This document shows positions 7,373 through 15,192 of a stretch of 34,199 nt of DNA, one piece after another (position 1 is the stretch's first letter; every line of letters starts with the position of its first letter). The position numbers and the translations under genes are program-made. This DNA is from Caldifarciminota bacterium (lineage in GTDB: Bacteria; Hydrothermota; Hydrothermia; LBFQ01): assembly GCA_015492295.1 (NCBI GenBank), contig WGFI01000104.1:1-34199 (forward strand), given 5' to 3'. The notes below the pieces were generated by a model. It made no database searches and had not been told where the DNA came from. It saw only the letters and a list, made by a program, of their open reading frames with translations.

Positions 7373-7835
7373 GGTTTTCTTTACGCTTGGGAGTGGAGTC
7401 GGTAGGGCGGAGGAATATATACTCGCATTTGATAGGGCTTTGAGGGAAGCCGGATTTTCCGATTTCAACCTTTTGAAGGTTTCAAGTATATTGCCGCCGA
7501 AAGCGGAGTTTAGAAAGACTATTGATTTAAAGAAAGGAGAGATCCTTCCCATAGCATATACCGAAATCTCTTCAAATGTTGAGGGAACCCTGATAGGCTC
7601 AGCCGTTGCAGTGGCTCTTCCTGAAAACGAAGAAGACATAGGGGTTATAATGGAGGTGAAAGGGGAGGATAGTAAGGAGAATCTCATCAGAAGAGCCGAG
7701 GAGCTTTGTTTAAAGGCTATGGAGGATAGGAATATAAAAGTTAAGGAGATCCTCTCCGTAGGCGAAGACGCGATCGCCGAAAGAGGTTTCACATGTGTCT
7801 TCTCAGGAGTGGCTATATGGACAAGCCAAGAATGA
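7344..7835 (+). CDS. Pyruvoyl-dependent arginine decarboxylase
   Basis: A 163-residue proenzyme that converts arginine to agmatine, the first step of polyamine synthesis without ornithine. Diagnostic motifs are TLGSGVGRAEEYILAFDRAL and LLKVSSILPP, where autocleavage between Ser47 and Ser48 should leave a pyruvoyl group on the alpha chain. Also conserved are IAYTEISSN and the acidic IGVIMEVKGED region. The length fits archaeal and bacterial PvlArgDC. The ATG at 7344 lies inside the end of the preceding gene and is supported by GGGAGG about 9 nt upstream. It sits between two aminopropyltransferase genes, which makes arginine-agmatine-spermidine the likely route. The partners SAM decarboxylase and an agmatinase/ureohydrolase are not in the window. 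Confidence 0.93.
   Translation: MITLLSGNRKVFFTLGSGVGRAEEYILAFDRALREAGFSDFNLLKVSSILPPKAEFRKTIDLKKGEILPIAYTEISSNVEGTLIGSAVAVALPENEEDIGVIMEVKGEDSKENLIRRAEELCLKAMEDRNIKVKEILSVGEDAIAERGFTCVFSGVAIWTSQE
7805..7809 (+). promoter_or_regulatory. Shine-Dalgarno deciding the start of the second aminopropyltransferase
   Basis: AGGAG lies 7 nt before the ATG at 7817. This favours 7817 over the longer in-frame ATG at 7793 and the ATGA-overlap ATG at 7832. Confidence 0.55.
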
Positions 7836-8641
7836 CATTTAAGGAATTTCACACCCCATCTTCTGGCCTTTTTTTTGAAGTTGAGGATATTCTGTTGAGC
7901 AAGGAAAGCGAGTATCAGAATTTACTCCTGTTTAAAAATGAATTCTGGGGAAAAGTGTTCGTCTTGGATGGCTTAGTGATGAGTACGGAAAAGGATGAGT
8001 TCTTTTATCACGAATCCTTGGTACATCCTCCCATGATACTCTCCGAAAGCGTAGGAAATATCCTCTTAGTTGGAGGGGGTGATGGGGGAAGTCTAAGGGA
8101 GATCTTGAAATACGATGTTGATAGGGTTTTGGTCGCCGAGATAGATAAGGAGGTCGTTAGATTGGCATACGAACATCTAAAAATGGAGAGGTACTTTGAG
8201 GACGATAAGGTGAGTGTGAGAATAGATGATGGATTGAAGGTGGTTAAGGAAGGTGATAAATGGGATGTCATAATAGTGGATTCAACGGATCCAGTCGGCC
8301 CCGCTAAGGTGTTGTTTGGGGAGGATTTCATAAAGGCCGTTCATAATTGCCTTGATGAAGGTGGGATAGCGTGCATGCAGGTGGGGAATCCGTTGTTTTA
8401 TTCTAAGCAGATAAAGGAGGTTTATAATTTGGCGAGGAAATACTTTCCCTATGTCAGACTTTATGCAGGTTTTACACCTACATATCCTGGGGGTTTCTGG
8501 ACATACCTTCTAATGAGTAAAAGCATCCGAGATATAAGGAGAAAGTTACCCGAAAACAACAGGTTTTTGGTCTCCGAGGATGTGATCAAAGGGCTCTTTC
8601 TGTTTGAAGATTTCATAAAATCCTACTGTGAAATACCGTAA
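7817..8641 (+). CDS. speE: Polyamine aminopropyltransferase (spermidine synthase family)
   Basis: A 274-residue SpeE-type enzyme transferring aminopropyl from decarboxylated SAM to putrescine or agmatine. It has FFYHESLVHPPM, the cofactor loop LLVGGGDGGSLREILKY, acidic AEIDKEVV, and catalytic DSTDPVGPAKVLF, all standard for SpeE. In thermophiles with arginine decarboxylase but no ornithine route, such enzymes commonly act on agmatine to give N1-aminopropylagmatine; substrate choice here is inference from the adjacent decarboxylase. The start at 7817 is chosen from AGGAG upstream. It overlaps the decarboxylase gene by 19 nt and the downstream membrane-protein gene by 14 nt. It is clearly a different subtype from the paralogue at 6467, so the pair is not a simple tandem duplication. 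Confidence 0.88.
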   Translation: MDKPRMTFKEFHTPSSGLFFEVEDILLSKESEYQNLLLFKNEFWGKVFVLDGLVMSTEKDEFFYHESLVHPPMILSESVGNILLVGGGDGGSLREILKYDVDRVLVAEIDKEVVRLAYEHLKMERYFEDDKVSVRIDDGLKVVKEGDKWDVIIVDSTDPVGPAKVLFGEDFIKAVHNCLDEGGIACMQVGNPLFYSKQIKEVYNLARKYFPYVRLYAGFTPTYPGGFWTYLLMSKSIRDIRRKLPENNRFLVSEDVIKGLFLFEDFIKSYCEIP

Positions 8642-9575
8642 GATTTTGGATTTTTTCATAAGAACCTTCATAACGGCAATGGCGCTTATCTTCGTACTCT
8701 CAAAGGTTGATCTCAAAGAGATTTTAAAACTCTTGGCATCAATAAATCCGATAATGTACGGCATTGGGATCCTTTGCGTTTTTATGGGTTTGGCTATATC
8801 CGGATACAGGTGGTATATATTTACCGAACCTAAGATTCTATCCCCTCTTGGAGCGATATTTATAACCCTCGGGGCGTTGTTTTACGGGATGTTTCTTCCA
8901 GCGGGTGCTGGGGTTGATCTCATAAGAGGGTTGTACCTCGGAGTAAAGAGTGGCTCCAAGTCTCAGAGTTTCGCATCAGTCTTTATAGACAGGATGGTAG
9001 GTTTCCTCGCGCTTTTAACATTAGCAACCATGGCCATGCTGATGGGGAGTAAAACCATGAGACACATAGGGGGCTTTATAATCTTTGGATTGATAATTTC
9101 CTTCACATTTTCCGTTGTTATACTCAGCAGGAGATTGAGAGGGATAGCGATAAATATGTTCGGTGGCATCGGGATTTTCAGGATCGGAGAAAGGATAACG
9201 AGGTTTTTAAGATCCTTTGACCATTACAGGGAAAACATATATCTGGTGATCTTTGGTTTTCTAATATCCTTCGTTATGCAAGGTTTTTTGGGGATGGGAG
9301 CATACTTCATAGGTGTATCCATAGGAACCATAAATCCGGCATTTGATCTGATTTTTATCAAAACCGTCGTATATACCTCCTTGGTGAATCTGATAACCAT
9401 GATTCCCATAAGCATAGGTGGTATAGGTATAAGGGAAGGGGGATTCGTTTATCTTATGGGACACTATGTGGGATATGAAGGGGCTGTTCTAATTTCGGTT
9501 CTGTACTATTTGGCGAATATAATAGCATCCTCACCGGGACTGCTGTTTATATGGACGGCAAAACTACGCCCTTAA
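8628..9575 (+). CDS. LPG-synthase TM-domain / UPF0104-family membrane protein
   Basis: A 315-residue polytopic protein with about eight hydrophobic segments. It has the landmarks of the lysylphosphatidylglycerol-synthase transmembrane (flippase-like) family: an early LSKVDLKEIL, SGYRWYIF, PAGAGVDLIRGLYL near the first third, FIDRMVGFLALL, and IPISIGGIGIREGGFVYL near the end. Family members have been linked to moving lipids or lipid-linked substrates; no substrate can be read here. There is no aminoacyl-transferase domain. The GTG start at 8628 overlaps the speE gene by 14 nt but has no clear Shine-Dalgarno, so a slightly later start is possible. The gene extends the polyamine unit toward mgtE. 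Confidence 0.75.
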   Translation: MKYRKILDFFIRTFITAMALIFVLSKVDLKEILKLLASINPIMYGIGILCVFMGLAISGYRWYIFTEPKILSPLGAIFITLGALFYGMFLPAGAGVDLIRGLYLGVKSGSKSQSFASVFIDRMVGFLALLTLATMAMLMGSKTMRHIGGFIIFGLIISFTFSVVILSRRLRGIAINMFGGIGIFRIGERITRFLRSFDHYRENIYLVIFGFLISFVMQGFLGMGAYFIGVSIGTINPAFDLIFIKTVVYTSLVNLITMIPISIGGIGIREGGFVYLMGHYVGYEGAVLISVLYYLANIIASSPGLLFIWTAKLRP

Positions 9576-9578
9576 AAT
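9573..9578 (+). promoter_or_regulatory. -10-like box (TAAAAT) containing the upstream stop codon
   Basis: TAAAAT preceded by GCCCT; its first three bases are the TAA stop of the preceding gene. The gap to the mgtE ATG at 9588 is 9 nt and no Shine-Dalgarno is present. It may give mgtE its own leaderless mRNA. Confidence 0.4.
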
Positions 9579-9587
9579 CATAAGTAT

Positions 9588-10943
9588 ATGAATATAGCAC
9601 ATCTCCTCATACCTGAGATAAAGGAGCATATAAAACGGGGCGAGCTGGCACCCATAAAGACCCTTCTCTCGGAGCTACATCCGGCGGAAATATCCGATAT
9701 AATTGAGAACTTAAATACGCACGAAGCCATACTGGTTTTAAGATTACTTGATAGTAAAAAGATGGCGGATGTTCTTTCCCTCTTTGAAGGTCCAAACATA
9801 GATAAGATATTGAAAGGGTTTTCGGATGAACAGATAGCGAATATAATCCAGCAGATGGATCCGGATGACAGGACTTGTCTTTTTGAGGAACTCCCACCTG
9901 AAACCGTTAGGAGAATCCTGTCCTTGCTTCCGTATGAAAAGAGAAGAGTTGCATTGCAGATATTAAACTACCCTGAGAACTCATCCGGTAGGTTTATAAG
10001 CACGGATTTTGCATGGTGTTATCATACGGATAAGGTGTCTCAGGTGTTGAACAAGCTTAAACTTATGGATATATCGGATGAATTGATGCTGAATATATAT
10101 GTCCTTGATGAGAAACAGAAGCTCAAGGGTTATGTAAAGCTCCCGAGGCTCATAAAGGCTGACGAAAATGTATCCATAATAAACATCATAGAACCCACTC
10201 CGAGCGTCTCGGTCTATGAACCTGTTGAAGTGGCCGCCAAAATCATTGCCGATTACGACCTCTATGCCATACCTGTGGTTGATAAAGATAATAGATTGGT
10301 CGGTATAATCACAATTGACGATATCGTTGATGTCATATCGGAGGAAGCTGAGGAGGATATACAGAAGTTGATGGCTATTGAACCCGTTGAAGATAGATAC
10401 TTTATGATAGATACATTTTCACGGGTGAGGAAGAGGGTGGTTTGGTTGGTCCTATTGCTCGTTATGGAAAACTTTGCTGCTCAGATATTGCATAGTTATG
10501 AGGAGCAGTTGAAGAAATTCACTATATTAGCGACATTCATTCCTATGTTAATGGCGGCCGGTGGGAATGTGGGTTCCCAATCTGCGACATTGACAGTTAG
10601 GGCGATGGCCACCGGCGAGATAAATTTAGGATTTAAGGAAATACTTACAGTTATATTGAAAGAAGGTCTGGCTATCATTATTATGGCATTTATATTGGGT
10701 TTGGTGGGAGTATTAAACGCCTTATTCAGAGGAACGAATGCATTCATAGCGCTTTCATTGGGATTATCCCTGTTTGTCATAGTGGTGGTTTCCAACTACC
10801 TCGGCATGTTTCTCCCTTTTATAGCGAGAAAGTTATTTAATATAGACCCAGCCACAATATCTTCCCCTCTCATCGCCACGATATCGGATGCAACATCGTT
10901 GTTCATATACTTTACGATTTCAAGTCTTCTGATTAGGAATTAA
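9588..10943 (+). CDS. mgtE: Magnesium transporter MgtE
   Basis: A 451-residue MgtE-family Mg2+ channel. Order of parts: an N-domain of helical hairpins with SELHPAEISDIIENL and QQMDPDDRTCLFEELP; a pair of CBS domains (about 135-255, ending VDKDNRLVGIITIDDIVDVI); a connecting helix (EDRYFMIDTFSRVRKR); and five C-terminal membrane segments with GGNVGSQSATLTVRA, the pore signature. The cytosolic part senses Mg2+ and closes the channel when the ion is plentiful. Only 12 nt separate it from the upstream gene, so it may be read through from the polyamine cluster as well as from its own -10 box. Polyamines and Mg2+ are both counter-ions for nucleic acids, so the linkage may be functional (inference). 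Confidence 0.93.
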   Translation: MNIAHLLIPEIKEHIKRGELAPIKTLLSELHPAEISDIIENLNTHEAILVLRLLDSKKMADVLSLFEGPNIDKILKGFSDEQIANIIQQMDPDDRTCLFEELPPETVRRILSLLPYEKRRVALQILNYPENSSGRFISTDFAWCYHTDKVSQVLNKLKLMDISDELMLNIYVLDEKQKLKGYVKLPRLIKADENVSIINIIEPTPSVSVYEPVEVAAKIIADYDLYAIPVVDKDNRLVGIITIDDIVDVISEEAEEDIQKLMAIEPVEDRYFMIDTFSRVRKRVVWLVLLLVMENFAAQILHSYEEQLKKFTILATFIPMLMAAGGNVGSQSATLTVRAMATGEINLGFKEILTVILKEGLAIIIMAFILGLVGVLNALFRGTNAFIALSLGLSLFVIVVVSNYLGMFLPFIARKLFNIDPATISSPLIATISDATSLFIYFTISSLLIRN

Positions 10944-10969
10944 AAAATGGGTTATACGGATGGAGAAAA

Positions 10970-11185
10970 TCATTTTCTTATGAGGGAACCTACGATTCCC
11001 AGAATCAAACTCACTATGAAGGCTGCGATTATATAAGGATCCTTATATCCCCAGAATCCTATTAACGATGCCGACATTGAGGACATACCTAAGATCACCC
11101 AGAGCTTGATCCTCTCAGGGAAGAAAATATACAAAAATAAGCTCAGGAAAAAGATACCACCAAAAACATATGTAAGTTGGCTCAT
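10970..11185 (-). CDS. Small membrane protein of unknown function
   Basis: A 71-residue protein with two or three hydrophobic helices (YVFGGIFFLSLFLYIFF, LWVILGMSSMSASLIGFW, IIAAFIVSLILGIVGSLI) and a basic C-terminal IRK. No family was recognised. Its ATG overlaps the stop of the YfhO-like gene in an ATGA arrangement, so it is translated from the same mRNA; that coupling is the main reason to accept so short a gene. It converges on mgtE with 26 bp between the stops. A role with the YfhO-like protein is plausible but only inferred. Confidence 0.65.
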   Translation of the reverse strand: MSQLTYVFGGIFFLSLFLYIFFPERIKLWVILGMSSMSASLIGFWGYKDPYIIAAFIVSLILGIVGSLIRK

Positions 11186-13362
11186 ATCTTAAAAACCAGT
11201 CCTATTATGGACAACAATAAACTAAAACCTATACCCGCGAAAAATAGGCTCAGGGTCAACCTTTCCTTGGGATTGTCGTATATGAATTCTACGGTGTGTC
11301 TCCCTCTCTGGACTTCAACAGACATAAACGTTCCCCTGAAAATCTTTATACTCTCATACTTTCCATTAACCTTGGCCTTCCAGTGAGGATAGAAGTTCTC
11401 AGTTAGCACTAAACTGCAACTTCCCGGAGAATTAAACTCAACCTTGTAATATCCGCCCTTTGGATAGTAATCCAATATTCTGACATCCTTAAATACGCTA
11501 TCCTCACATAATAGGAAAAACCTTGGAAATCTGTGAGGATTTTCCAGAATCTCTATCTTTCCATTGGAATAAACGGAGGAATACTTTGAAAGGTAATCGG
11601 CAAATCTTTGAAACTGAGGATAACCTGTAAGTGCATCCCTAAAACCTTTCTGAACTATGAAGTATCTAACTCCTAAGGTATCAAGAATCTCAGGATTTTC
11701 AATTATCCTATCGCAACCCAATGGGTTGAACATCAAGGATTTGCAACCCAGATAGCTCTGGTAGGTTTTCATCTGTTGGCCATGATGCCCCCCAACAAAC
11801 TGAACCCCGAACAGCACGAGATAGTTATCATCGGGTTTATAGGCCATATCCACGACTCTATATATACCTCTATGATTCTGGAAAAACTTCGCTATCTCAT
11901 CCGATGCAAAGTACCGACTTTCAATTATGGTTTTATAAAACGGTTGTTTGCTTAGGAAATTGTCCCCGAATCCCACCAAACCTATAAATATGGCCTTGGC
12001 CATATCCGAGGATTTCCCTCTGAGTATAAGCATTATTGCTGCGGCTATGATTACGGTTTTTAATACGGAAATCAACCTGTCGGAGGATTGGGAAGCGTAA
12101 GCCGCCTCCCTTTGCATATCCCACTCGTATCCCCAAAGTGTCAATGATTTCCCAAATACTAATAGGAGTATTCCTATGATCAACAAACCCACAACGATTC
12201 TCGGCATGATCTCTTTGAATTTCTCCAAATCTTTAAAGGAATGACCAGCCAGAGCGAGGATCACAAATCCGAACACACCTGAGGCCATGGATTGGGCCCT
12301 GAAAAGTTTTATCATAGGAAAATATTCGTAAAATAGCGGAAACAGGGGATTGACCTTTGCCGTCATGAATATAAATAAAAGGAAAGCCGATACGCTTAGG
12401 GATATAACCCTCCAATTTCTGAAATTTACCAGAAATCCACCTATACCGAAAAACACCAAAGCGGCACCTAAGTACTCACTGTTTATTTTGAATGGATTTG
12501 AACCCCAATACTTCTCAAAGACGCCGGAAAACATACCGTAGAACATTGAAAAGAAATCGGCCCAATCCAAAGACCAGCTCTTCGCGAACTCCATCCCCTT
12601 TTCCTGTCCCCTAACCGAAAATTCCCTCATATACTCCATCTGATTCCACAGGAAAGGGGAGCTGATCATTGCAGATATACCGAGGGACAGGATACCGAGA
12701 AGTAAAATCTTGGCGACGAGTCTGTAATTTTTTTCCTTTATCAGAACCATAATTTTTCCGAGAGAGTATATGAGTGCGGTTATGAAGGCATAGTACATAA
12801 GCTGGGCATGCCCCGCATTTACGGTTATACCGGCGAATAGACCCAATAGCCCCGAATAGAGGAGTTTTCCTTCTAATACACCTTCAAGGGCCCAGAATAT
12901 ACCCGGGAGCATACAGATTATAGACATCTTTGCCAGATGCCCGCTGAAAACTAAACTCGTCCAGAAAGTCGCGGTTGAATAGAGAGCCGAGAGTGAAAAA
13001 GACCAATGACCTTTGACACCTATCTTCCTAAGATACAGATAAGAGAAAATGAAAGCGATTATAGAGTGAAATAGCATTGATAAAGAGGCGGCATGCGCGG
13101 GTGTCGTTATGAATCTAAAAACCTGATTTATGTAAAACATATCCGCATGAGGCGCTCCCCAGAAAGGCATACCACCAAATATATAAGGATCCCACTTGGG
13201 AAGGGGCAAGGACTCCGTCATTTTATGAAAAGGATATGCGGCGGTTAGGAAATCCGTCATAATAAAGGAATGATCGGGTAAATATCCGGGAAAGAAGAAA
13301 ACGAAGGGGAGTAAAATGCCGATTGCAAGGAGCTTCAAAGTTTCCCTATCAATGCGAAACAT
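11182..13362 (-). CDS. YfhO-family (GT-C fold) membrane protein
   Basis: A 726-residue polytopic protein of the YfhO family. The N-terminal extracytoplasmic loop carries MTDFLTAAYPFHKM and LPKWDPYIFGGMPF, where the early aspartate is typical of GT-C glycosyltransferases. About a dozen membrane helices follow, then a soluble C-terminal domain (RFPRFFLLCEDSVF) and the family's terminal signature LTENFYPHWKAKVNG and GRHTVEFIYDNP before a last helix pair. Relatives are thought to transfer sugars from lipid-linked donors to cell-wall polymers or glycolipids; the acceptor here is unknown. The ATG lies 10 nt downstream of TAGAAT, without a Shine-Dalgarno. It is co-transcribed with the 71-residue membrane protein. 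Confidence 0.82.
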   Translation of the reverse strand: MFRIDRETLKLLAIGILLPFVFFFPGYLPDHSFIMTDFLTAAYPFHKMTESLPLPKWDPYIFGGMPFWGAPHADMFYINQVFRFITTPAHAASLSMLFHSIIAFIFSYLYLRKIGVKGHWSFSLSALYSTATFWTSLVFSGHLAKMSIICMLPGIFWALEGVLEGKLLYSGLLGLFAGITVNAGHAQLMYYAFITALIYSLGKIMVLIKEKNYRLVAKILLLGILSLGISAMISSPFLWNQMEYMREFSVRGQEKGMEFAKSWSLDWADFFSMFYGMFSGVFEKYWGSNPFKINSEYLGAALVFFGIGGFLVNFRNWRVISLSVSAFLLFIFMTAKVNPLFPLFYEYFPMIKLFRAQSMASGVFGFVILALAGHSFKDLEKFKEIMPRIVVGLLIIGILLLVFGKSLTLWGYEWDMQREAAYASQSSDRLISVLKTVIIAAAIMLILRGKSSDMAKAIFIGLVGFGDNFLSKQPFYKTIIESRYFASDEIAKFFQNHRGIYRVVDMAYKPDDNYLVLFGVQFVGGHHGQQMKTYQSYLGCKSLMFNPLGCDRIIENPEILDTLGVRYFIVQKGFRDALTGYPQFQRFADYLSKYSSVYSNGKIEILENPHRFPRFFLLCEDSVFKDVRILDYYPKGGYYKVEFNSPGSCSLVLTENFYPHWKAKVNGKYESIKIFRGTFMSVEVQRGRHTVEFIYDNPKERLTLSLFFAGIGFSLLLSIIGLVFKI

Positions 13363-13372
13363 AAGAACGAAA

Positions 13373-13378
13373 ATTCTA
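13373..13378 (-). promoter_or_regulatory. -10 box (TAGAAT) of the YfhO unit
   Basis: TAGAAT preceded by CGCCT on the minus strand, with 10 nt to the ATG at 13362. The divergent thiolase -10-like box is 21 bp away. Confidence 0.45.
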
Positions 13379-13399
13379 AGGCGGGAAATTTATCACCCT

Positions 13400-13405
13400 T
13401 AAACT
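13400..13405 (+). promoter_or_regulatory. -10-like box (TAAACT) of the thiolase unit
   Basis: TAAACT preceded by ACCCT, with 9 nt to the ATG at 13415 and no Shine-Dalgarno. It is the weakest hexamer of the set, but the spacing and CCT prefix match. Confidence 0.35.
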
Positions 13406-13414
13406 AAACGGATT

Positions 13415-14596
13415 ATGAAGGAAGTTGTTATATTATCCGCGGTTAGAACACCCATAGGAAAGATACTCGGGAACCTTTCCCAGTTTAAAGCCACGGATTT
13501 GGGTGCGGTGGTTATAAAGGAAGCAGTAAGGAGGGCAGGTATATCGCCCGAACTGATAGAAGAGGTTATCATGGGGCAGGTTATACAAGGAGGCAGCGGT
13601 CAGAATCCCGCGCGCCAATCCGCTTTAAAGGCGGGTCTTCCCCCAAACATACCCGCTGAAACGGTAAATAAAGTTTGCGGATCTGGACTTGAAGCTGTGA
13701 TACAACTAACGAGAGCCATAAAGGTCGGTGATGTTGAGGTGGGTGTCGCAGGGGGTCAGGAATCCATGACCAACTCCCCGCATGCCGCTTTCATAAGGTC
13801 GGGAATAAAGTACGGATCGTTGAACCTCGAGGATCTTATGATAAAGGATGGTTTGTGGTGCGCGTTTGAAAACACTCATATGGGTAATCTGGCGGAATAT
13901 ACCGCGAGGGTGGCAGGTATAACGAGGGAGCAACAGGATTGGCTTGCGTATGAGAGTCATAGAAAGGCCATTCAGGCCATGGACAACGGTTGGTTTAAGG
14001 ATGAGATAATTCCTTTGGAAGTCAAAACCAAGAAGGGTAGTTTTACGGTAAGCGAAGATGAAACCCCACGCAGGGATACCAGTCCAGAAAAATTGGCGGC
14101 TTTGAAACCCGCCTTTGAAAAAGACGGAACGGTTACAGCAGGAAACGCCCCTCCCCTTTCGGATGGCGCCTCCGCTTTGGTTCTTTCAAGCGCCGATTTT
14201 GCAGAGAAGAACGGCATCAAACCTTTGGCCAAGGTTTTGACCTATGCCAGCGGTTTTACGAATCCTAAGGATCTGTTCTTTGCACCTACCATAGCCATAA
14301 GGAAGGTCATGGAAAAGCTGGGATATGGCAGCATAAATGAGTTTGATCTCATTGAAATCAACGAGGCATTTGCCGCTCAGGTTCTCGCTGATCACAAAGA
14401 ATTACAATGGGATTGGAATAAATTTAACATACACGGGGGAGCTATAGCGCTTGGTCATCCCATAGGAGCATCGGGTGCGAGGATTCTAACCACCTTAATA
14501 TACGCCTTAAAAAGGACGGGTGGGAAAATCGGTTTGGCGGCGCTGTGCTTAGGTGGTGGTGGTTCGGTCGCCATGGCGATAGAGATGGTTGAATGA
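13415..14596 (+). CDS. Acetyl-CoA C-acetyltransferase (thiolase)
   Basis: A 393-residue thiolase. The nucleophilic cysteine is Cys88 in VNKVCGSGLEAV; His348 lies in GHPIGASGAR and Cys378 in ALCLGGGGSVAMAIE, completing the catalytic set. INEAFAAQ is also present. The enzyme condenses or cleaves acetoacetyl-CoA. Length and motifs fit the biosynthetic acetoacetyl-CoA class rather than the long fatty-acid beta-oxidation subunits, but chain length cannot be read. The usual NASGxNDGA segment reads NAPPLSDGA, a variant near the substrate loop. No other beta-oxidation or polyhydroxybutyrate genes are nearby. It overlaps the OmpA-like gene by 4 nt. Confidence 0.9.
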   Translation: MKEVVILSAVRTPIGKILGNLSQFKATDLGAVVIKEAVRRAGISPELIEEVIMGQVIQGGSGQNPARQSALKAGLPPNIPAETVNKVCGSGLEAVIQLTRAIKVGDVEVGVAGGQESMTNSPHAAFIRSGIKYGSLNLEDLMIKDGLWCAFENTHMGNLAEYTARVAGITREQQDWLAYESHRKAIQAMDNGWFKDEIIPLEVKTKKGSFTVSEDETPRRDTSPEKLAALKPAFEKDGTVTAGNAPPLSDGASALVLSSADFAEKNGIKPLAKVLTYASGFTNPKDLFFAPTIAIRKVMEKLGYGSINEFDLIEINEAFAAQVLADHKELQWDWNKFNIHGGAIALGHPIGASGARILTTLIYALKRTGGKIGLAALCLGGGGSVAMAIEMVE

Positions 14597-15105
14597 GAGT
14601 TATAAACTTTCTGATTTACATACTCCTTTTGCTGAGTCTGGTTTCCAATGCTTACCTCTGGTTTTACAGATTGCCGAATCTGAAAAAGGTGATTTATGAT
14701 TTGAATAAGGAGAACGAAAATCTCCTGAAAGAAGTTTCAAAATCCAACATACCGAGCGACACATCATTGACCATATTACTTCCATCGGATGAGATCTTTG
14801 AGCCTGGAAGCGTTGAGATTTCGGAGAAAGGAAGCGCAAAACTTGACAGTTTGATCTCCGAGATTTTGGAAGAAGGTTTCAACGAATTGCAGGTTGCAGT
14901 ATATACGGATAAAAGTCCCATAAAAACCAATGTGGATAAGTATCCTACGAATTGGGAGCTTGCGGCTTCCCGCGCAACATCCATAGTGAGGTACTTTATT
15001 AAGAAAGGCGTTGATCCGCGAAAGCTGTCCGCGGTTTCTTATGGGGATAGTAGAGCGAAATACGGGGGGAGTAGGGACAGGATAGTTGAGATAAGGGTGT
15101 TTTAA
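14593..15105 (+). CDS. OmpA/MotB-domain envelope protein
   Basis: A 170-residue protein with one N-terminal membrane helix (about 4-25, INFLIYILLLLSLVSNAYLW), a short charged linker, and a peptidoglycan-binding OmpA/MotB-type domain from about residue 55. Domain landmarks are LLPSDEIFEPGSVEIS, then YPTNWELAASRATSIVRYF and VSYGDSRAKYGG, close to MotB-type sequences. It is likely anchored in the inner membrane and binds the cell wall. No MotA-like gene is nearby and the helix lacks the obvious Asp of a MotB stator, so a motor role is not supported. Its start overlaps the thiolase stop (ATGA). A strong promoter follows it, so the thiolase-ompA pair is probably a separate unit. Confidence 0.8.
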   Translation: MRVINFLIYILLLLSLVSNAYLWFYRLPNLKKVIYDLNKENENLLKEVSKSNIPSDTSLTILLPSDEIFEPGSVEISEKGSAKLDSLISEILEEGFNELQVAVYTDKSPIKTNVDKYPTNWELAASRATSIVRYFIKKGVDPRKLSAVSYGDSRAKYGGSRDRIVEIRVF

Positions 15106-15154
15106 ATATATAGTTTGCCAAGGAGCGAATAGAAGACTTATCGTTATACCCTAC

Positions 15155-15183
15155 TTGACATCTCTATCTCTTACATTTATAAT
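15155..15183 (+). promoter_or_regulatory. Perfect sigma-70-type promoter, TTGACA-17-TATAAT
   Basis: TTGACA at 15155-15160, a 17-bp spacer, and TATAAT at 15178-15183. The ATG of the propeller gene follows after 9 nt, so transcription should start on or next to the start codon. It is the only promoter in the window with both consensus elements intact, implying strong expression of the secreted protein and the peptidase behind it. Confidence 0.85.
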
Positions 15184-15192
15184 GGGTGTATC

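Noticed and set aside
7100-7852. 250-codon open frame on the minus strand opposite the polyamine genes.
   Set aside because: It is antisense to three recognised overlapping genes, has low-complexity Ser/Phe-rich translation and no start signals.
10964-10978. AGAAAA-TCA-TTTTCT inverted repeat between mgtE and the small membrane protein gene.
   Set aside because: All-AT stem of about six pairs, spanning the stop of the minus gene. Too weak to call a terminator in a presumed thermophile.
14593-15105. MotB stator protein.
   Set aside because: The C-terminal domain is MotB-like, but there is no MotA neighbour and no Asp in the membrane helix, so only an OmpA/MotB-domain envelope protein is called.
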